This document shows, one piece after another, positions 41,839 to 53,315 of a stretch of DNA of 64,000 bases (its first letter is position 1; each line of letters starts with the position of its first letter). Under the pieces are notes generated by a model that saw only the letters and a program-made list of their open reading frames with translations, was not told the DNA's origin and made no database searches. The stretch is from Paenibacillus anaericanus (GTDB lineage Bacteria > Bacillota > Bacilli > Paenibacillales > Paenibacillaceae). The position numbers and the translations under genes are program-made. The stretch covers positions 1 to 64,000 of the forward strand of contig NZ_RZNY01000008.1 in the NCBI RefSeq assembly GCF_003994475.1. The letters are read 5' to 3'.

Positions 41839-42687
41839 ATGAGCAAATTGACTATTGAAGAAACAACAGGTTATATAGCACAGACAGAAGCGCCTTTTAT
41901 TAAAGAAATGGCAGAGATCACTTACCATATGTGGAACCTAGGTTGGGACGAACGTAATGGCGGTAACATTAGTTACCTGTTAGATGAAGCAGAAGTTGCC
42001 AAGTACATTCACATCGGGCAGGCAGATCGGAGTATCAAGCTCTCTTTCCCTGTTCAGGAACTAGCGGGTAAATACTTTATCGTCACGGGTTCAGGTAAGT
42101 ATTTCAGAAACGTGATCTCTGATCCAGAAGCCAACTTGGGTGTAATTCGGGTATCCGCAAGTGGTGATAGCGTAGAGGTACTATGGGGACTTCGTGATGG
42201 AGCTGTTCCTACTAGTGAGTTAGCTTCGCATTTTATGAGTCACATTGAGCGCCTAAAAGTAGATCCTTCCCACCGCATCGTGATGCACTGTCATGCAACA
42301 AATGCTCTAGCAATGACGTTCATTCATGATCTGGATGAGAATAAGTTGACCAAGACGTTATGGGAAATGTGTACGGAATGCCTCGTTGTGTTCCCAGACG
42401 GTGTCAGCGTAATTCCTTGGATGGTGCCAGGTAGTAATGAAATTGGCCGAGCAACTGCTGATAAGATGAAAGAGCGCCGCGTAGTAATTTGGCCACAACA
42501 TGGTATTTTCGGTACAGGTTCGACGATGGATGAGACTTTTGGTCTAATTGAAACGGTAGAGAAGGCAGCGCAAATCTATATGCTAGTCGCTCATCATGAG
42601 ATCAAGCAAAGAATTACGGATCAGGAGCTTATCGATTTGGCGAAGGCATTCGGAGTAACTCCAGTACGGGGGATCTTAAAAGGGTAA
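41839..42687 (+). CDS. rhaD: L-rhamnulose-1-phosphate aldolase
   Basis: Splits L-rhamnulose-1-phosphate into DHAP and L-lactaldehyde. The 282-residue class II aldolase carries [33 protein letters not shown], the zinc site [10 protein letters not shown] near 147-150 and [10 protein letters not shown]. It follows fucO, so the lactaldehyde formed is reduced by the partner enzyme. rhaA is not in this window. High confidence. Confidence 0.94.
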   Translation: MSKLTIEETTGYIAQTEAPFIKEMAEITYHMWNLGWDERNGGNISYLLDEAEVAKYIHIGQADRSIKLSFPVQELAGKYFIVTGSGKYFRNVISDPEANLGVIRVSASGDSVEVLWGLRDGAVPTSELASHFMSHIERLKVDPSHRIVMHCHATNALAMTFIHDLDENKLTKTLWEMCTECLVVFPDGVSVIPWMVPGSNEIGRATADKMKERRVVIWPQHGIFGTGSTMDETFGLIETVEKAAQIYMLVAHHEIKQRITDQELIDLAKAFGVTPVRGILKG

Positions 42688-43000
42688 TTGTACTTTTACC
42701 GGGAAAACCTCCCGATAATTTGTTAGAATATCTATCATTACAACAATTAACTGGAAATAATCCAGGTGTTTTAATCAAGTTTGCCTCGTTATTGTACAAA
42801 CTTTCGAATTACATGGAGGAAATCCATTTAAGTTATTATTTGAAGATAAGTAATTCATATTAGCTGGAGGTTTTTCTGTTAGTTTAGGACCGTGTGTGGC
42901 TTATGCGCATAGGGTCCCATTTTTATGGTCACAAGCATCGTGACAATGGACAAGAAGTGTTGCAATTCAGGAGTGGGAGTAAAACGTCCATATATATAAA
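42688..43000. other. Intergenic stretch with no identified gene
   Basis: About 310 bases after rhaD. It holds a short CGGGA/TCCCG hairpin (42701-42715) without a good T tract, and a GGACC...GGTCC inverted pair near 42888-42917. Open frames here lack ribosome sites and resemble no family. Confidence 0.5.
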
Positions 43001-43037
43001 AACAGGGTTCTCCATCAATATAGTGGAGGACCCTGTT
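43001..43037 (-). terminator. Terminator of the leftward ArsR-like regulator gene
   Basis: AACAGGGT-CTCCA / TGGAG-ACCCTGTT hairpin; on the minus strand it is followed by a T-rich run. Confidence 0.8.
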
Positions 43038-43044
43038 CATCATC

Positions 43045-43962
43045 TTATAACTCATGCACATCATACAACACTCGAGCCAACAGATCTTGGCTGTAGTTAC
43101 CGAAATTTTTACCGTAAATGGTCAAGCCACGTTTATTAATGGGGTTGTCGGTGACTGCGATCCGGAAGGTCAACTCACTTTTATAATCTAATTGGATTTG
43201 ATCCAAAGTGACATCCGAAATTCGGCACCCGTCGATGAAACTTCCTTCATTATTGATACGGATGAGCTTCAGCATTCCATATTGATTCAGGTGAGGTGGC
43301 CACCAGTCTGGATTGAAGGTCCCCCTCGTATCTCCAAAGTCTCCTGGACTCGTCCAGAAACCTATCTCAATTCCATTCACATAGAAATAAATGTCTGATG
43401 GATAGTTGTCAGAGAAGCCGGGGGCTTCTGAGCCAAGCTCCATAGAAAATTGAATTTCGCGGAAAGTTTGGTTAGGCTTAAGATAGTTAGGGATGCGATA
43501 CTCCAGAAATCCATCAGCCAACCAAATAATCTCCGAATCGATTCGTTGTGGATCAGCAAAATACCTAGGATCATCGAAATCACCGATAATACTGTCTTTG
43601 GTAGCCAATCCACAGGTAGGAATGGCTTGATAATTGCTGAAATGTCCAACTTGGATTTCTACCTCATATAAGTTCTCAACAGCTTTGCTGCGGAGATCGA
43701 CCATGAGTTTGTCTTTGTTCAAATAACAAATTTTCTGAATGCCATGTTTGCCAACTGAAGTATTTATCTCAATTAATCCGCTCTCTTCGAGCTTCTTGAT
43801 GTGCATGGTTATCGCCCCATTACTAATTTTCAGTTTCGTGGCGAGATCATTTAAGTTAAGCGCTTGATTCTTTGCTAGTAATTCGAGGATTTGAATTCTT
43901 ACTTCTGAACTTAATGCTTTGAAAATATCAATACCGCTCATCAAATCCTTAATATAGATCAT
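43045..43962 (-). CDS. ArsR-like regulator with C-terminal ligand-binding-like domain
   Basis: A 305-residue protein. Residues 8-75 form an ArsR-type winged helix (KALSSEVRIQILELLAKNQA, LKISNGAITMHIKKLEESGL). Residues 110-300 are a beta-rich domain (FLEYRIPNYLKPNQTFREIQ, SDIYFYVNGIEIGFW, WPPHLNQYGMLKLIRINNEG) that resembles a jelly-roll sugar-binding fold. It is divergent from the GH51/ABC cluster and probably regulates it, with an arabino-oligosaccharide as ligand (inference). ATG 43962 is used; ATG 43941 is an alternative. Confidence 0.75.
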   Translation of the reverse strand: MIYIKDLMSGIDIFKALSSEVRIQILELLAKNQALNLNDLATKLKISNGAITMHIKKLEESGLIEINTSVGKHGIQKICYLNKDKLMVDLRSKAVENLYEVEIQVGHFSNYQAIPTCGLATKDSIIGDFDDPRYFADPQRIDSEIIWLADGFLEYRIPNYLKPNQTFREIQFSMELGSEAPGFSDNYPSDIYFYVNGIEIGFWTSPGDFGDTRGTFNPDWWPPHLNQYGMLKLIRINNEGSFIDGCRISDVTLDQIQLDYKSELTFRIAVTDNPINKRGLTIYGKNFGNYSQDLLARVLYDVHEL

Positions 43963-45860
<1,898 letters not shown>

Positions 45861-45930
45861 TTTACTAGAACAGCTGATGATGGTTGTTCGATCTCCCGAA
45901 ATAAAGAGGCTTCATAAGCTATGCACAACA

Positions 45931-45944
45931 TGATAACGCTTACA
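45931..45944. promoter_or_regulatory. cre-like site before the ABC importer
   Basis: TGATAACGCTTACA agrees with the CcpA consensus TGWAANCGNTNWCA at all but one fixed position. It lies about 95 bases upstream of the substrate-binding protein gene, so the importer is probably under catabolite repression. Confidence 0.6.
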
Positions 45945-46037
45945 GATTGTTAAATGAATGAGTAGATAGATGATGTGAATGTGACTGTATGCGAAGTGTG
46001 TAGATAAAACTAATGAAATTCCAGGGAGGGTTTAAGT

Positions 46038-47372
46038 ATGAAGAATAAAGGTGCTATTTTATTAATTATCATGTCAATGATATTGGTGTTATCTGGATGT
46101 GGGAAATCATCAAACTCATCATCAGGTGGAGAGAAATCGGTCCTTGATGCTGGAGCTGGAGAGAATGCAACGGAATTGTCCTATTGGACATTCGTAGAAT
46201 TGCACGGACAGCATTTTGAGAAAATGCTAGAGAAATGGAATGTAGCTAATCCAGATCGCCAAATTAAGTTGAATGTTACCGTTATGCCATATGATGATAT
46301 GCACAATAAATTGTCGATTGCCCTTCAAACGGGTGTAGGTGCTCCTGATATTTCAGATATTGAGCTTGGAAAATATCCAGACTTTTTAGCTGGGACACCA
46401 CAATTAGAATCGTTAAATGATGTGGTAGAGCAGTACAAAGAATCGATAGTTCAATCTCAGTTGGATCTTTATAGCAAAGAAGGAACAGTATACGGGTTGT
46501 CTACACACGTTGGAGCAACTGTTGCATTCTATAACACTGAAATTTTAGACGAAGCAGGAGTCAATTATAAAGATATTGTTACATGGGATGATTTCAAAAA
46601 AGCCGGAATTCAAGTATATGAAAAAACCGGAAAATATATGGGAACAGCGGATACAAGTGCAGTATGGCAAGAATCATTACTTCTAGCACAACAAGGAGCA
46701 GATCTTACAGATGATTCTGCAAATCCGATAGTTAACTCTCCAGAAATGATCAAAGCTTTGACTATGTTAAAAGATTTGAAAGATAACAATGTTATTTCTA
46801 CTATTGCAGGAGGACAGCCAGATACTGAGGAAGCCTATGGTGAATATAACGCCGGAAATTATGTAACTGCATTCATGCCTTTGTGGCAGATGTCTAGATA
46901 CACAAACTATATGGCTGAACTGTCTGGAAAGATCGCGATTGCTCCACTACCCGTGTTTGAAAAAGGAATGCCTAGATCATATGGTGGTGGCGGAACTGCA
47001 ACTGTTGTAACAAAAACGGCCAAAGATGTTCAATTGGCGAAGGAATTTATCGCATATGCCAAATTATCATTGGATGCAAATATTGAGATTTGGAACACAC
47101 TCGGATTTGACCCAATCAATATGTCTGTTTGGGACATGAAAGATGTAACACATAATCCAGAAAATCAATTCGTGAAGTATTTTGTCAACAATCCATTTGA
47201 TGTCTTGAATGAAGTGAAAGATGAAATCATGTTGATTAAGTCTACTTCTGCTTCCCCTACGATTAACAATGTTCTTTGCACAGTTACATTAAATGAAATC
47301 TTTGAAGATGGTAGGGATGTTACGGAGGCGTTAAATGCGGCTCAGGAGCAAATCGTACAGGATCTTAAATAA
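46038..47372 (+). CDS. Sugar ABC transporter substrate-binding lipoprotein
   Basis: A 444-residue extracellular receptor anchored by lipid. The signal peptide ends in the lipobox LSGC with Cys21, followed by a Ser/Gly linker. The mature protein is of the CUT1 solute-binding type (LSYWTFVELHGQHFEKMLEK, SYGGGGTATVVTK). Its sequence context with two GH51 enzymes indicates arabinose-containing oligosaccharides (inference). It is followed by a stem-loop that may favour its higher expression. Confidence 0.92.
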   Translation: MKNKGAILLIIMSMILVLSGCGKSSNSSSGGEKSVLDAGAGENATELSYWTFVELHGQHFEKMLEKWNVANPDRQIKLNVTVMPYDDMHNKLSIALQTGVGAPDISDIELGKYPDFLAGTPQLESLNDVVEQYKESIVQSQLDLYSKEGTVYGLSTHVGATVAFYNTEILDEAGVNYKDIVTWDDFKKAGIQVYEKTGKYMGTADTSAVWQESLLLAQQGADLTDDSANPIVNSPEMIKALTMLKDLKDNNVISTIAGGQPDTEEAYGEYNAGNYVTAFMPLWQMSRYTNYMAELSGKIAIAPLPVFEKGMPRSYGGGGTATVVTKTAKDVQLAKEFIAYAKLSLDANIEIWNTLGFDPINMSVWDMKDVTHNPENQFVKYFVNNPFDVLNEVKDEIMLIKSTSASPTINNVLCTVTLNEIFEDGRDVTEALNAAQEQIVQDLK

Positions 47373-47397
47373 TTAAGCATTAAGATGATAAAATGAT

Positions 47398-47428
47398 GAG
47401 CTACTCTGACTGGGTAGCTCTCTATTTT
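47398..47428 (+). terminator. Stem-loop between the binding protein and permease genes
   Basis: GAGCTAC...GTAGCTC followed by TCTATTTT. Such intercistronic hairpins often stabilise the upstream message or partly terminate, giving more binding protein than permease. Confidence 0.6.
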
Positions 47429-47447
47429 AAGAAAAAGGAGTAAAGAG

Positions 47448-48341
47448 ATGCTAAAAAAATTCTTATACTCACAAAAGGTTGCTCCTTACGTGTTCGTGCT
47501 ACCGTTCATCTTAGTATTCATTATATTCTGGCTGTATCCACTCGGTAATTCGTTTGGGATGAGCTTTCAAAAGACCACGCTAGGTCAGGAAGCCCAGTGG
47601 GTTGGCTTCGATAACTATTCGAAATTGATGGGTGACGGTATCTTTCTAAAAGCGGTAACTAATAGCGTAATCTACATGATCATGACATTAGCTATATTAA
47701 TACCGTTTCCTATGTTGTTTGCAGTTTTGATTAATAACAAATTTATGTGGGGAAGAGAATTCTTCAAATCAGCGTTTTTCTTTCCAGCACTGACTTCCGT
47801 TGTCGTAGCCGGTACGATTTTTAGATTGATGTTCGGCGAAATGGAAGGTTCTTTGATCAACAGCTTTCTAGGACTGTTTGGCATGGAGCCGATGAAATTT
47901 TTAAAGGGGCAGTTTACGGGTTATATCGCTCTGATCGCATTGGCTACATGGAGATGGACCGGAGTTAATATGTTGTATTTTCTATCTGGATTAAAAAATA
48001 TTCCGGACGATTACTACGAAGCTGCTTCGATTGACGGGGCATCTGCTTTTCAAAAATTCACAAGAATTACAATGCCTCTATTAAAACCTACAACAATTTA
48101 TGTATTAACCATTAGTATTTACGCAGGTTTGGCTATGTTTATTGAGAGCATGATGTTATGGAATGGTAACAATTCGCCTAAAAATATCGGTCTTACCATA
48201 GTCGGTTACTTGTACCGGCAGGGGATTGAGAAGAATAACCTTGGGTATGCCGCTGCTGTAGGTATTGTGTTGCTAGCGATCACCATGATCATTAACTTAA
48301 CACAATTAGCATTCTCTGGCATGTTTAAGAAGGAGGATTAA
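47448..48341 (+). CDS. Sugar ABC transporter permease, MalF/AraP type
   Basis: A 297-residue inner component with about six hydrophobic helices. The ATPase-contact EAA loop is YEAASIDGASAFQKFTRITM near residue 190. It pairs with the next permease, which starts 2 bases after its stop. Part of a CUT1 importer. High confidence. Confidence 0.93.
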   Translation: MLKKFLYSQKVAPYVFVLPFILVFIIFWLYPLGNSFGMSFQKTTLGQEAQWVGFDNYSKLMGDGIFLKAVTNSVIYMIMTLAILIPFPMLFAVLINNKFMWGREFFKSAFFFPALTSVVVAGTIFRLMFGEMEGSLINSFLGLFGMEPMKFLKGQFTGYIALIALATWRWTGVNMLYFLSGLKNIPDDYYEAASIDGASAFQKFTRITMPLLKPTTIYVLTISIYAGLAMFIESMMLWNGNNSPKNIGLTIVGYLYRQGIEKNNLGYAAAVGIVLLAITMIINLTQLAFSGMFKKED

Positions 48342-48343
48342 AT

Positions 48344-49177
48344 ATGAATAAAAATATTGCGCTTAAAATAGTCCTCTTCATTTTCTTTGGTATAGTGGGT
48401 TTCCTTATACTGGTTCCCTTTTATGCGATAACGATAGCGTCATTTAAACCCGGGGCAGATTTAATCAGAAATGGACTAAATCTAAATTTTGATCTTTCTG
48501 CTATGAGTTTTGATAACTTCGTATTTTTATTTACTGGAGATCATTCCTATTTCACATGGTTTTTCAATTCAGTTCTATTAACAATAGTTCAAGTAACCTT
48601 AACGTTATTTGTTAGTGCAACAGTGGCTTATGGTTTTTCGGCCTATGAATTCAAAGGTAAAAATCTCTTGTTCATCTGTGTATTACTAATTATGATGGTA
48701 CCTTTTGAGATTTTGTTGTTACCACTATATACATTGACTAATAATATCGGCTTGATGAATTCATATTCAGCCATTGTTCTACCTGGGATTGCCAGTGCCG
48801 CAACGATCTTCTTCTTTAGACAGTATTTAAGAGGAATTCCGAAGGAAATTATTTCGGCCGGCAGAGTAGATGGAGCTTCAGAATATGGAATTTATCTAAA
48901 ATTAATTTTACCCGTGATGAAGCCATCATTTGCTGCTATGGCCATTCTAAATGGGATGAACAGTTGGAATAACTTCCTATGGCCGTTTATGGTACTGAGT
49001 AGTGGCAATAAGTTTACGCTTCCTATTGGACTCAAGACATTACTCACTCCTTACGGAAATAATTACGATCTATTGATCGTAGGCTCATTTTTCTCCATCG
49101 TACCTATCTTTGCTTTATTCATCGCTTTTCAAAAGTACTTTATTGATGGGATGACGGCTGGTGCAGTGAAAGGTTAA
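48344..49177 (+). CDS. Sugar ABC transporter permease, MalG/AraQ type
   Basis: A 277-residue membrane protein with six helices and the EAA-type loop IISAGRVDGASEYGIYLKLI near residue 175. It completes the importer, but no ATP-binding subunit gene follows; a shared MsmX-type ATPase is expected, as in Bacillus AraNPQ. High confidence. Confidence 0.93.
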   Translation: MNKNIALKIVLFIFFGIVGFLILVPFYAITIASFKPGADLIRNGLNLNFDLSAMSFDNFVFLFTGDHSYFTWFFNSVLLTIVQVTLTLFVSATVAYGFSAYEFKGKNLLFICVLLIMMVPFEILLLPLYTLTNNIGLMNSYSAIVLPGIASAATIFFFRQYLRGIPKEIISAGRVDGASEYGIYLKLILPVMKPSFAAMAILNGMNSWNNFLWPFMVLSSGNKFTLPIGLKTLLTPYGNNYDLLIVGSFFSIVPIFALFIAFQKYFIDGMTAGAVKG

Positions 49178-49229
49178 GCAAATTGCATAATTATATAAAA
49201 TATATGAGTGGAGAGCGAGGACTGCTGAA

Positions 49230-50711
49230 ATGACCAACATGAAACTAAATGCAAATGAGAAAAAAGGTGCGATTAGCCGTTACTTGTACGGACAATTCGC
49301 CGAACATTTGGGTAGATGTATATACGAAGGGATATGGGTAGGTAAAGAATCACCTATTCCAAATATAGAAGGCATCCGCATCGATGTACTAGAGGCACTC
49401 AAGAAATTGAACATTCCAGTACTACGCTGGCCTGGTGGTTGTTTTGCAGATGAATATCACTGGATGGACGGCATCGGTCCAGATTCACAACGGGCGCGTA
49501 TGATCAACAACAATTGGGGTGGAGTAGAGGAGAACAATCACTTCGGTACGCATGAATTTTTGAGATTATGTGAACTGCTTGAGACAGAAGCCTATATTAG
49601 CGGTAACGTTGGCAGTGGCACCGTTCGAGAGATGCAGCAATGGGTTGAATACATGACATTTGACGGGGAATCCCCGATGGCTAATCTACGTAAAGAGAAT
49701 GGTCAGGATCAGCCATGGAGCTTAGAGTTCTTTGGAGTTGGGAATGAAAACTGGGGTTGCGGAGGGAATATGCGCCCTGAATATTATGCGGATTTATACA
49801 AGCATTACTCGACTTACGTCCGTAATTATGGTGATAACAAAGTGTATAAGATCGCCTGCGGGGCGAATTCGGATGATTACCACTGGACGGAAGTGATGAT
49901 GCGTGAAGCAGGCAGACTGATGGATGGTCTCAGCTTGCACTATTACACTTTGCCAACAGGGAATTGGGTTGGTTCAAAAGGATCATCGACTGATTTCGAA
50001 ACAAACGAGTGGTTTTCAACCATGAAAAATACTCTTTATATGGAAGAATTGATCGTCAAACATTCAAAAATTATGGATAAGTATGATCCAGAGAGCAGAG
50101 TAGGGCTCATTGTCGACGAATGGGGAACTTGGTTTGATGTAGAGCCTGGGACGAATCCCGGGTTCCTATATCAGCAGAATACGCTTCGGGATGCACTCAT
50201 TGCTGGGATCAACCTTAATATTTTCCAGAAGTATAGCAAACGCGTGAAGATGGCAAATATCGCACAGGTTGTGAATGTCCTACAGGCCATGGTCTTGACC
50301 GAAGGTGACAAAATGCTACTAACACCAACCTATCACGTGTTCGACATGTACAAAGTTCATCAGGATGCTGAATTGCTGGATGTAGCTTTTGAGAGTCCGT
50401 TGTACACATATGGTGCACAATCCATTCCACAACTAAGCATATCAGCTTCAATCAATGCGGAGGGAATCATTCATATATCGGTCTGCAATCTGCATCATGA
50501 AGAGAGCGCAGCGGTACAGTGCCATATTATTGGTGCGGAAGGAAGACGGGTATCCGGCAAGGTGTTGACACATTCAACACTGAATGCACATAACACCTTT
50601 GATCAGCCTAACGAGGTTGCTCCGGTGAATTTTGAAGGTGCGTCGCTGTTGGATGGACAACTTCAATTTGAGTTACCTCCCGCTTCCGTTGTCGTGCTGA
50701 CTTTGGAATAA
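49230..50711 (+). CDS. abf2: GH51 alpha-L-arabinofuranosidase, second copy
   Basis: A 493-residue cytosolic enzyme of the same family as the first, with clearly different sequence: [32 protein letters not shown], acid/base Glu in GNENWGCGG (about E173) and nucleophile in VDEWGTWFD (about E297). The pair may split linkage specificity, for example linear versus branched oligosaccharides. Directly downstream of the importer genes, so part of one operon. High confidence in family. Confidence 0.93.
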   Translation: MTNMKLNANEKKGAISRYLYGQFAEHLGRCIYEGIWVGKESPIPNIEGIRIDVLEALKKLNIPVLRWPGGCFADEYHWMDGIGPDSQRARMINNNWGGVEENNHFGTHEFLRLCELLETEAYISGNVGSGTVREMQQWVEYMTFDGESPMANLRKENGQDQPWSLEFFGVGNENWGCGGNMRPEYYADLYKHYSTYVRNYGDNKVYKIACGANSDDYHWTEVMMREAGRLMDGLSLHYYTLPTGNWVGSKGSSTDFETNEWFSTMKNTLYMEELIVKHSKIMDKYDPESRVGLIVDEWGTWFDVEPGTNPGFLYQQNTLRDALIAGINLNIFQKYSKRVKMANIAQVVNVLQAMVLTEGDKMLLTPTYHVFDMYKVHQDAELLDVAFESPLYTYGAQSIPQLSISASINAEGIIHISVCNLHHEESAAVQCHIIGAEGRRVSGKVLTHSTLNAHNTFDQPNEVAPVNFEGASLLDGQLQFELPPASVVVLTLE

Positions 50712-50729
50712 AGATCGAGGTGAACGGAA

Positions 50730-50990
50730 ATGGAACGTCTCGAAGGCTGTAAAGGCTGTACGGAGAGCGTCAAGGTAACACCAGAGAAGCTCGAACGGCT
50801 GATTGCCATCGCGGTAAAAGGGAGGACGGCGGTATCTGATCAGGAGTATGACCGCAGAATGGATATGTGTCTAAGTTGTCCCGCTTTACAATATGGTACA
50901 ACTTGCCGATATTGCGGCTGTCTAGTTGCAGTTAGAGCTCGGCTTCAAGATTCCATCTGTCCTTTTCCAGTCGTACCGAGATGGTGCTGA
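50730..50990 (+). CDS. Small Cys-rich protein (resembles DUF6171)
   Basis: An 86-residue protein with eight cysteines in two clusters (CKGC near the start; CLSCP, TTCRYCGCLV and CPFPVVPRWC later), suggesting zinc or Fe-S binding. It lies 18 bases after the GH51 gene with a GAGGTG ribosome site and ends 37 bases before the GH43 start, so it is embedded in the operon. The family resemblance is from memory; function is unknown. Confidence 0.7.
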   Translation: MERLEGCKGCTESVKVTPEKLERLIAIAVKGRTAVSDQEYDRRMDMCLSCPALQYGTTCRYCGCLVAVRARLQDSICPFPVVPRWC

Positions 50991-51027
50991 CCTACAAAAT
51001 TGTCATGACATTAAAGGAGAAACCAAT

Positions 51028-51996
51028 ATGGATATAAATAGAGAATATAACAATCCGCTAGTGGAGCAGCGGGCAGACCCATGGGTCTACAAACATAGTG
51101 ACGGCTATTATTACTTTACTGCTTCCGTACCAGAATACGATCGAATTGAGGTTCGCAGGGCTGATACGCTTGAGGGTTTGAGAGAGGCAGAGGCTGTTGT
51201 AGCATGGCGAAAATACGAATCAGGACCACTAAGCGCAAATATATGGGCTCCAGAAATTCATTATATTGATGAGAAATGGTACATTTATTTTGCAGCAGCT
51301 AGAACCACAGAGACAAAGGAAGGACTCTTCGATCACCGCATGTTTGTTCTGGAGAATACTTCCGCTAATCCCCTTGAAGGTACTTGGCAGGAAAAGGGTC
51401 AGATTCACACGAAGTGGGAATCGTTTGCTCTGGATGCCACCACTTTTGAACATCGTGGGATACTGTATTATGTATGGGCGCAGAAGGATCCAAATATTGA
51501 AGGTAACTCTAATCTGTATATTTCAGAGATGAGCAATCCTTGGACATTGACCGGAGAACAAGTGATGATCGCTACACCTGAGTATGATTGGGAAGTCATT
51601 GGTTTCAAGGTTAATGAAGGGGCAGCTGTTCTGAAAAGAAATGGTTGTATCTTCATCAGTTTCTCGGCGAGTGCAACCGATCATAACTATTGTATGGGAT
51701 TACTTACAGCGGATGAATCTGCTGATTTGCTAGACCCGCGTTCATGGGTGAAATCACCGGGTCCCGTATTTCAAACGAATGTGGAGACGGGCCAATATGG
51801 GCCAGGACATAATAGTTTCACGGTATCTGAGGATGGACAAGATGTGATCATCTACCACGCTCGTAATTACAAAGAGATTACGGGAGATCCACTTTATGAT
51901 CCGAATCGCCACACCAGAGCGCAGATTTTTCATTGGAATGAAGATGGGACTCCTAACTTCGGCATTCCAGTGAAAGACGGGGTACGTGCATTATAA
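51028..51996 (+). CDS. GH43 arabinofuranosidase/xylosidase-type glycosidase
   Basis: A 322-residue five-bladed propeller glycosidase. Catalytic signatures: the base Asp in EQRADPWVYK, the pKa-modulating Asp in LDATTFEHRG, and the acid Glu in KVNEGAAVLKRNG. No signal peptide, so it acts inside. I start at ATG 51028 after AAAGGAG; the frame opening at 50926 overlaps the previous gene. The substrate is probably an arabino-oligosaccharide, in view of the neighbours. Family certain, linkage not. Confidence 0.9.
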   Translation: MDINREYNNPLVEQRADPWVYKHSDGYYYFTASVPEYDRIEVRRADTLEGLREAEAVVAWRKYESGPLSANIWAPEIHYIDEKWYIYFAAARTTETKEGLFDHRMFVLENTSANPLEGTWQEKGQIHTKWESFALDATTFEHRGILYYVWAQKDPNIEGNSNLYISEMSNPWTLTGEQVMIATPEYDWEVIGFKVNEGAAVLKRNGCIFISFSASATDHNYCMGLLTADESADLLDPRSWVKSPGPVFQTNVETGQYGPGHNSFTVSEDGQDVIIYHARNYKEITGDPLYDPNRHTRAQIFHWNEDGTPNFGIPVKDGVRAL

Positions 51997-52025
51997 TTTT
52001 GTATTATTCAGTTCATACATGAATG

Positions 52026-52057
52026 GAGCCGACTCTTAACAGAGCCGGCTCTTTTTG
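52026..52057 (+). terminator. Terminator of the arabinan operon
   Basis: GAGCCG-CTCT / AGAG-CGGCTC hairpin and five T. Confidence 0.85.
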
Positions 52058-52214
52058 GTTTGGCTACAGATTTAGCACCCATGGAAGAAATTATAGTGTA
52101 AATATATGGATTGACAAATTTTACGAAAAGGATTATTTTAACATTAAGTAATTATTGAATGTTGAGAAACTACACTAATATATAGTGATAACTTAATGAG
52201 GAAGGTGAGATAAG

Positions 52215-53315
52215 ATGAAAGACATGCTAACTAAAAACATCACATTTGCCTACAATGAAGCGATGGAACTGATTATAGCCATGGGGATGGTTGCATGTGA
52301 AGAGCAAATGGAAGAGGTAGCCAATGAATATAAGTTCGAAATGGACCCACTCGCGTTAGAATTCCATAATGAAGCCCGGGAGCGGCTATCCCCTCATACA
52401 CTCAGAGAGCTAGAGTTCTTCTTCAAGTATAACTTTCTACACAAAGCCTTAGATTTTGGATTCTATACATCTATATGTAATTGTCCAAAGATCCAATCTG
52501 CCGAAGAGTGGATATCGAAACTGGATCAAACTCCAGCAGAGGACATTATGTTCGGAATGGTATACGGTGTGTATCATGACAAGATGGATGAGCTGCTGCA
52601 GGGACGGAATTGGGACTATTGGGCGGAAGTGAAAAGCGATATACCGGCACTAATTGAGTTGGTGAAAGTTACAGAACCACAGCCGGAAGTTGCTGGAGCA
52701 ATTGGACCACTTCTAGAATGTCTCAATCATCCACCGGAAGCCAAGCTGCGATATATGCAATTGATCCGTCAGTTTTATAAGGATGCATATAAGCCTTGGG
52801 CGAAACGGATTAAAGAGCTATCGGAAGCATCTGTGCTTCATTATGGCGACTCTTTTATGGTCGATCCAGAGCAATTTATCCGCGAAACGAATAAAAGTGA
52901 GCCAGCTATCTATGATATACCAACAACGTTTCATATTAGTTTTTTGTCACAAATAAATAATCATTTTATCTACTCAGAAGGCGGTACATATGCTTGGGTT
53001 CTTTTTGGTATTCATAATGACCGTGTATTTGGACCTGCTGCCGATCGTGAGAAGGTAGAGTTATTCTTTAAAGCCCTCTCCGATAAAAGACGAATGGATT
53101 TTGTCTCATTACTACGGGAACGACCATGTTATGGAGCTGAACTCGCCGCTGAACTTGGTATTACGCCCGCGGCAGTAAACTATCATGCTAACTTCCTATT
53201 CTTTCTGGATCTCTTAGAAATGAAGCGTTCGGATCATCGGATGTATTACCATTTGAAAACAGATCGATTGAGGGAGCTTCTGGCATTGACGTCCAAGGTT
53301 CTGCTGGATGAATAA
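52215..53315 (+). CDS. ArsR-type regulator with a C-terminal winged helix
   Basis: A 366-residue protein. Residues 1-270 are a helical domain I do not recognise. Residues about 280-360 form an ArsR winged helix (FFKALSDKRRMDFVSLLRER, AAELGITPAAVNYHANFLFF). It overlaps the ABC exporter gene by 8 bases, so it most likely regulates that transporter in response to its substrate. This layout, regulator then two half-transporters, recurs in drug or peptide export loci. Confidence 0.8.
   Translation: MKDMLTKNITFAYNEAMELIIAMGMVACEEQMEEVANEYKFEMDPLALEFHNEARERLSPHTLRELEFFFKYNFLHKALDFGFYTSICNCPKIQSAEEWISKLDQTPAEDIMFGMVYGVYHDKMDELLQGRNWDYWAEVKSDIPALIELVKVTEPQPEVAGAIGPLLECLNHPPEAKLRYMQLIRQFYKDAYKPWAKRIKELSEASVLHYGDSFMVDPEQFIRETNKSEPAIYDIPTTFHISFLSQINNHFIYSEGGTYAWVLFGIHNDRVFGPAADREKVELFFKALSDKRRMDFVSLLRERPCYGAELAAELGITPAAVNYHANFLFFLDLLEMKRSDHRMYYHLKTDRLRELLALTSKVLLDE

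Noticed and set aside
42894-43139. 81-codon frame left of the ArsR-like regulator
   Set aside because: It runs across the regulator's terminator and its 3' end, without a ribosome site.
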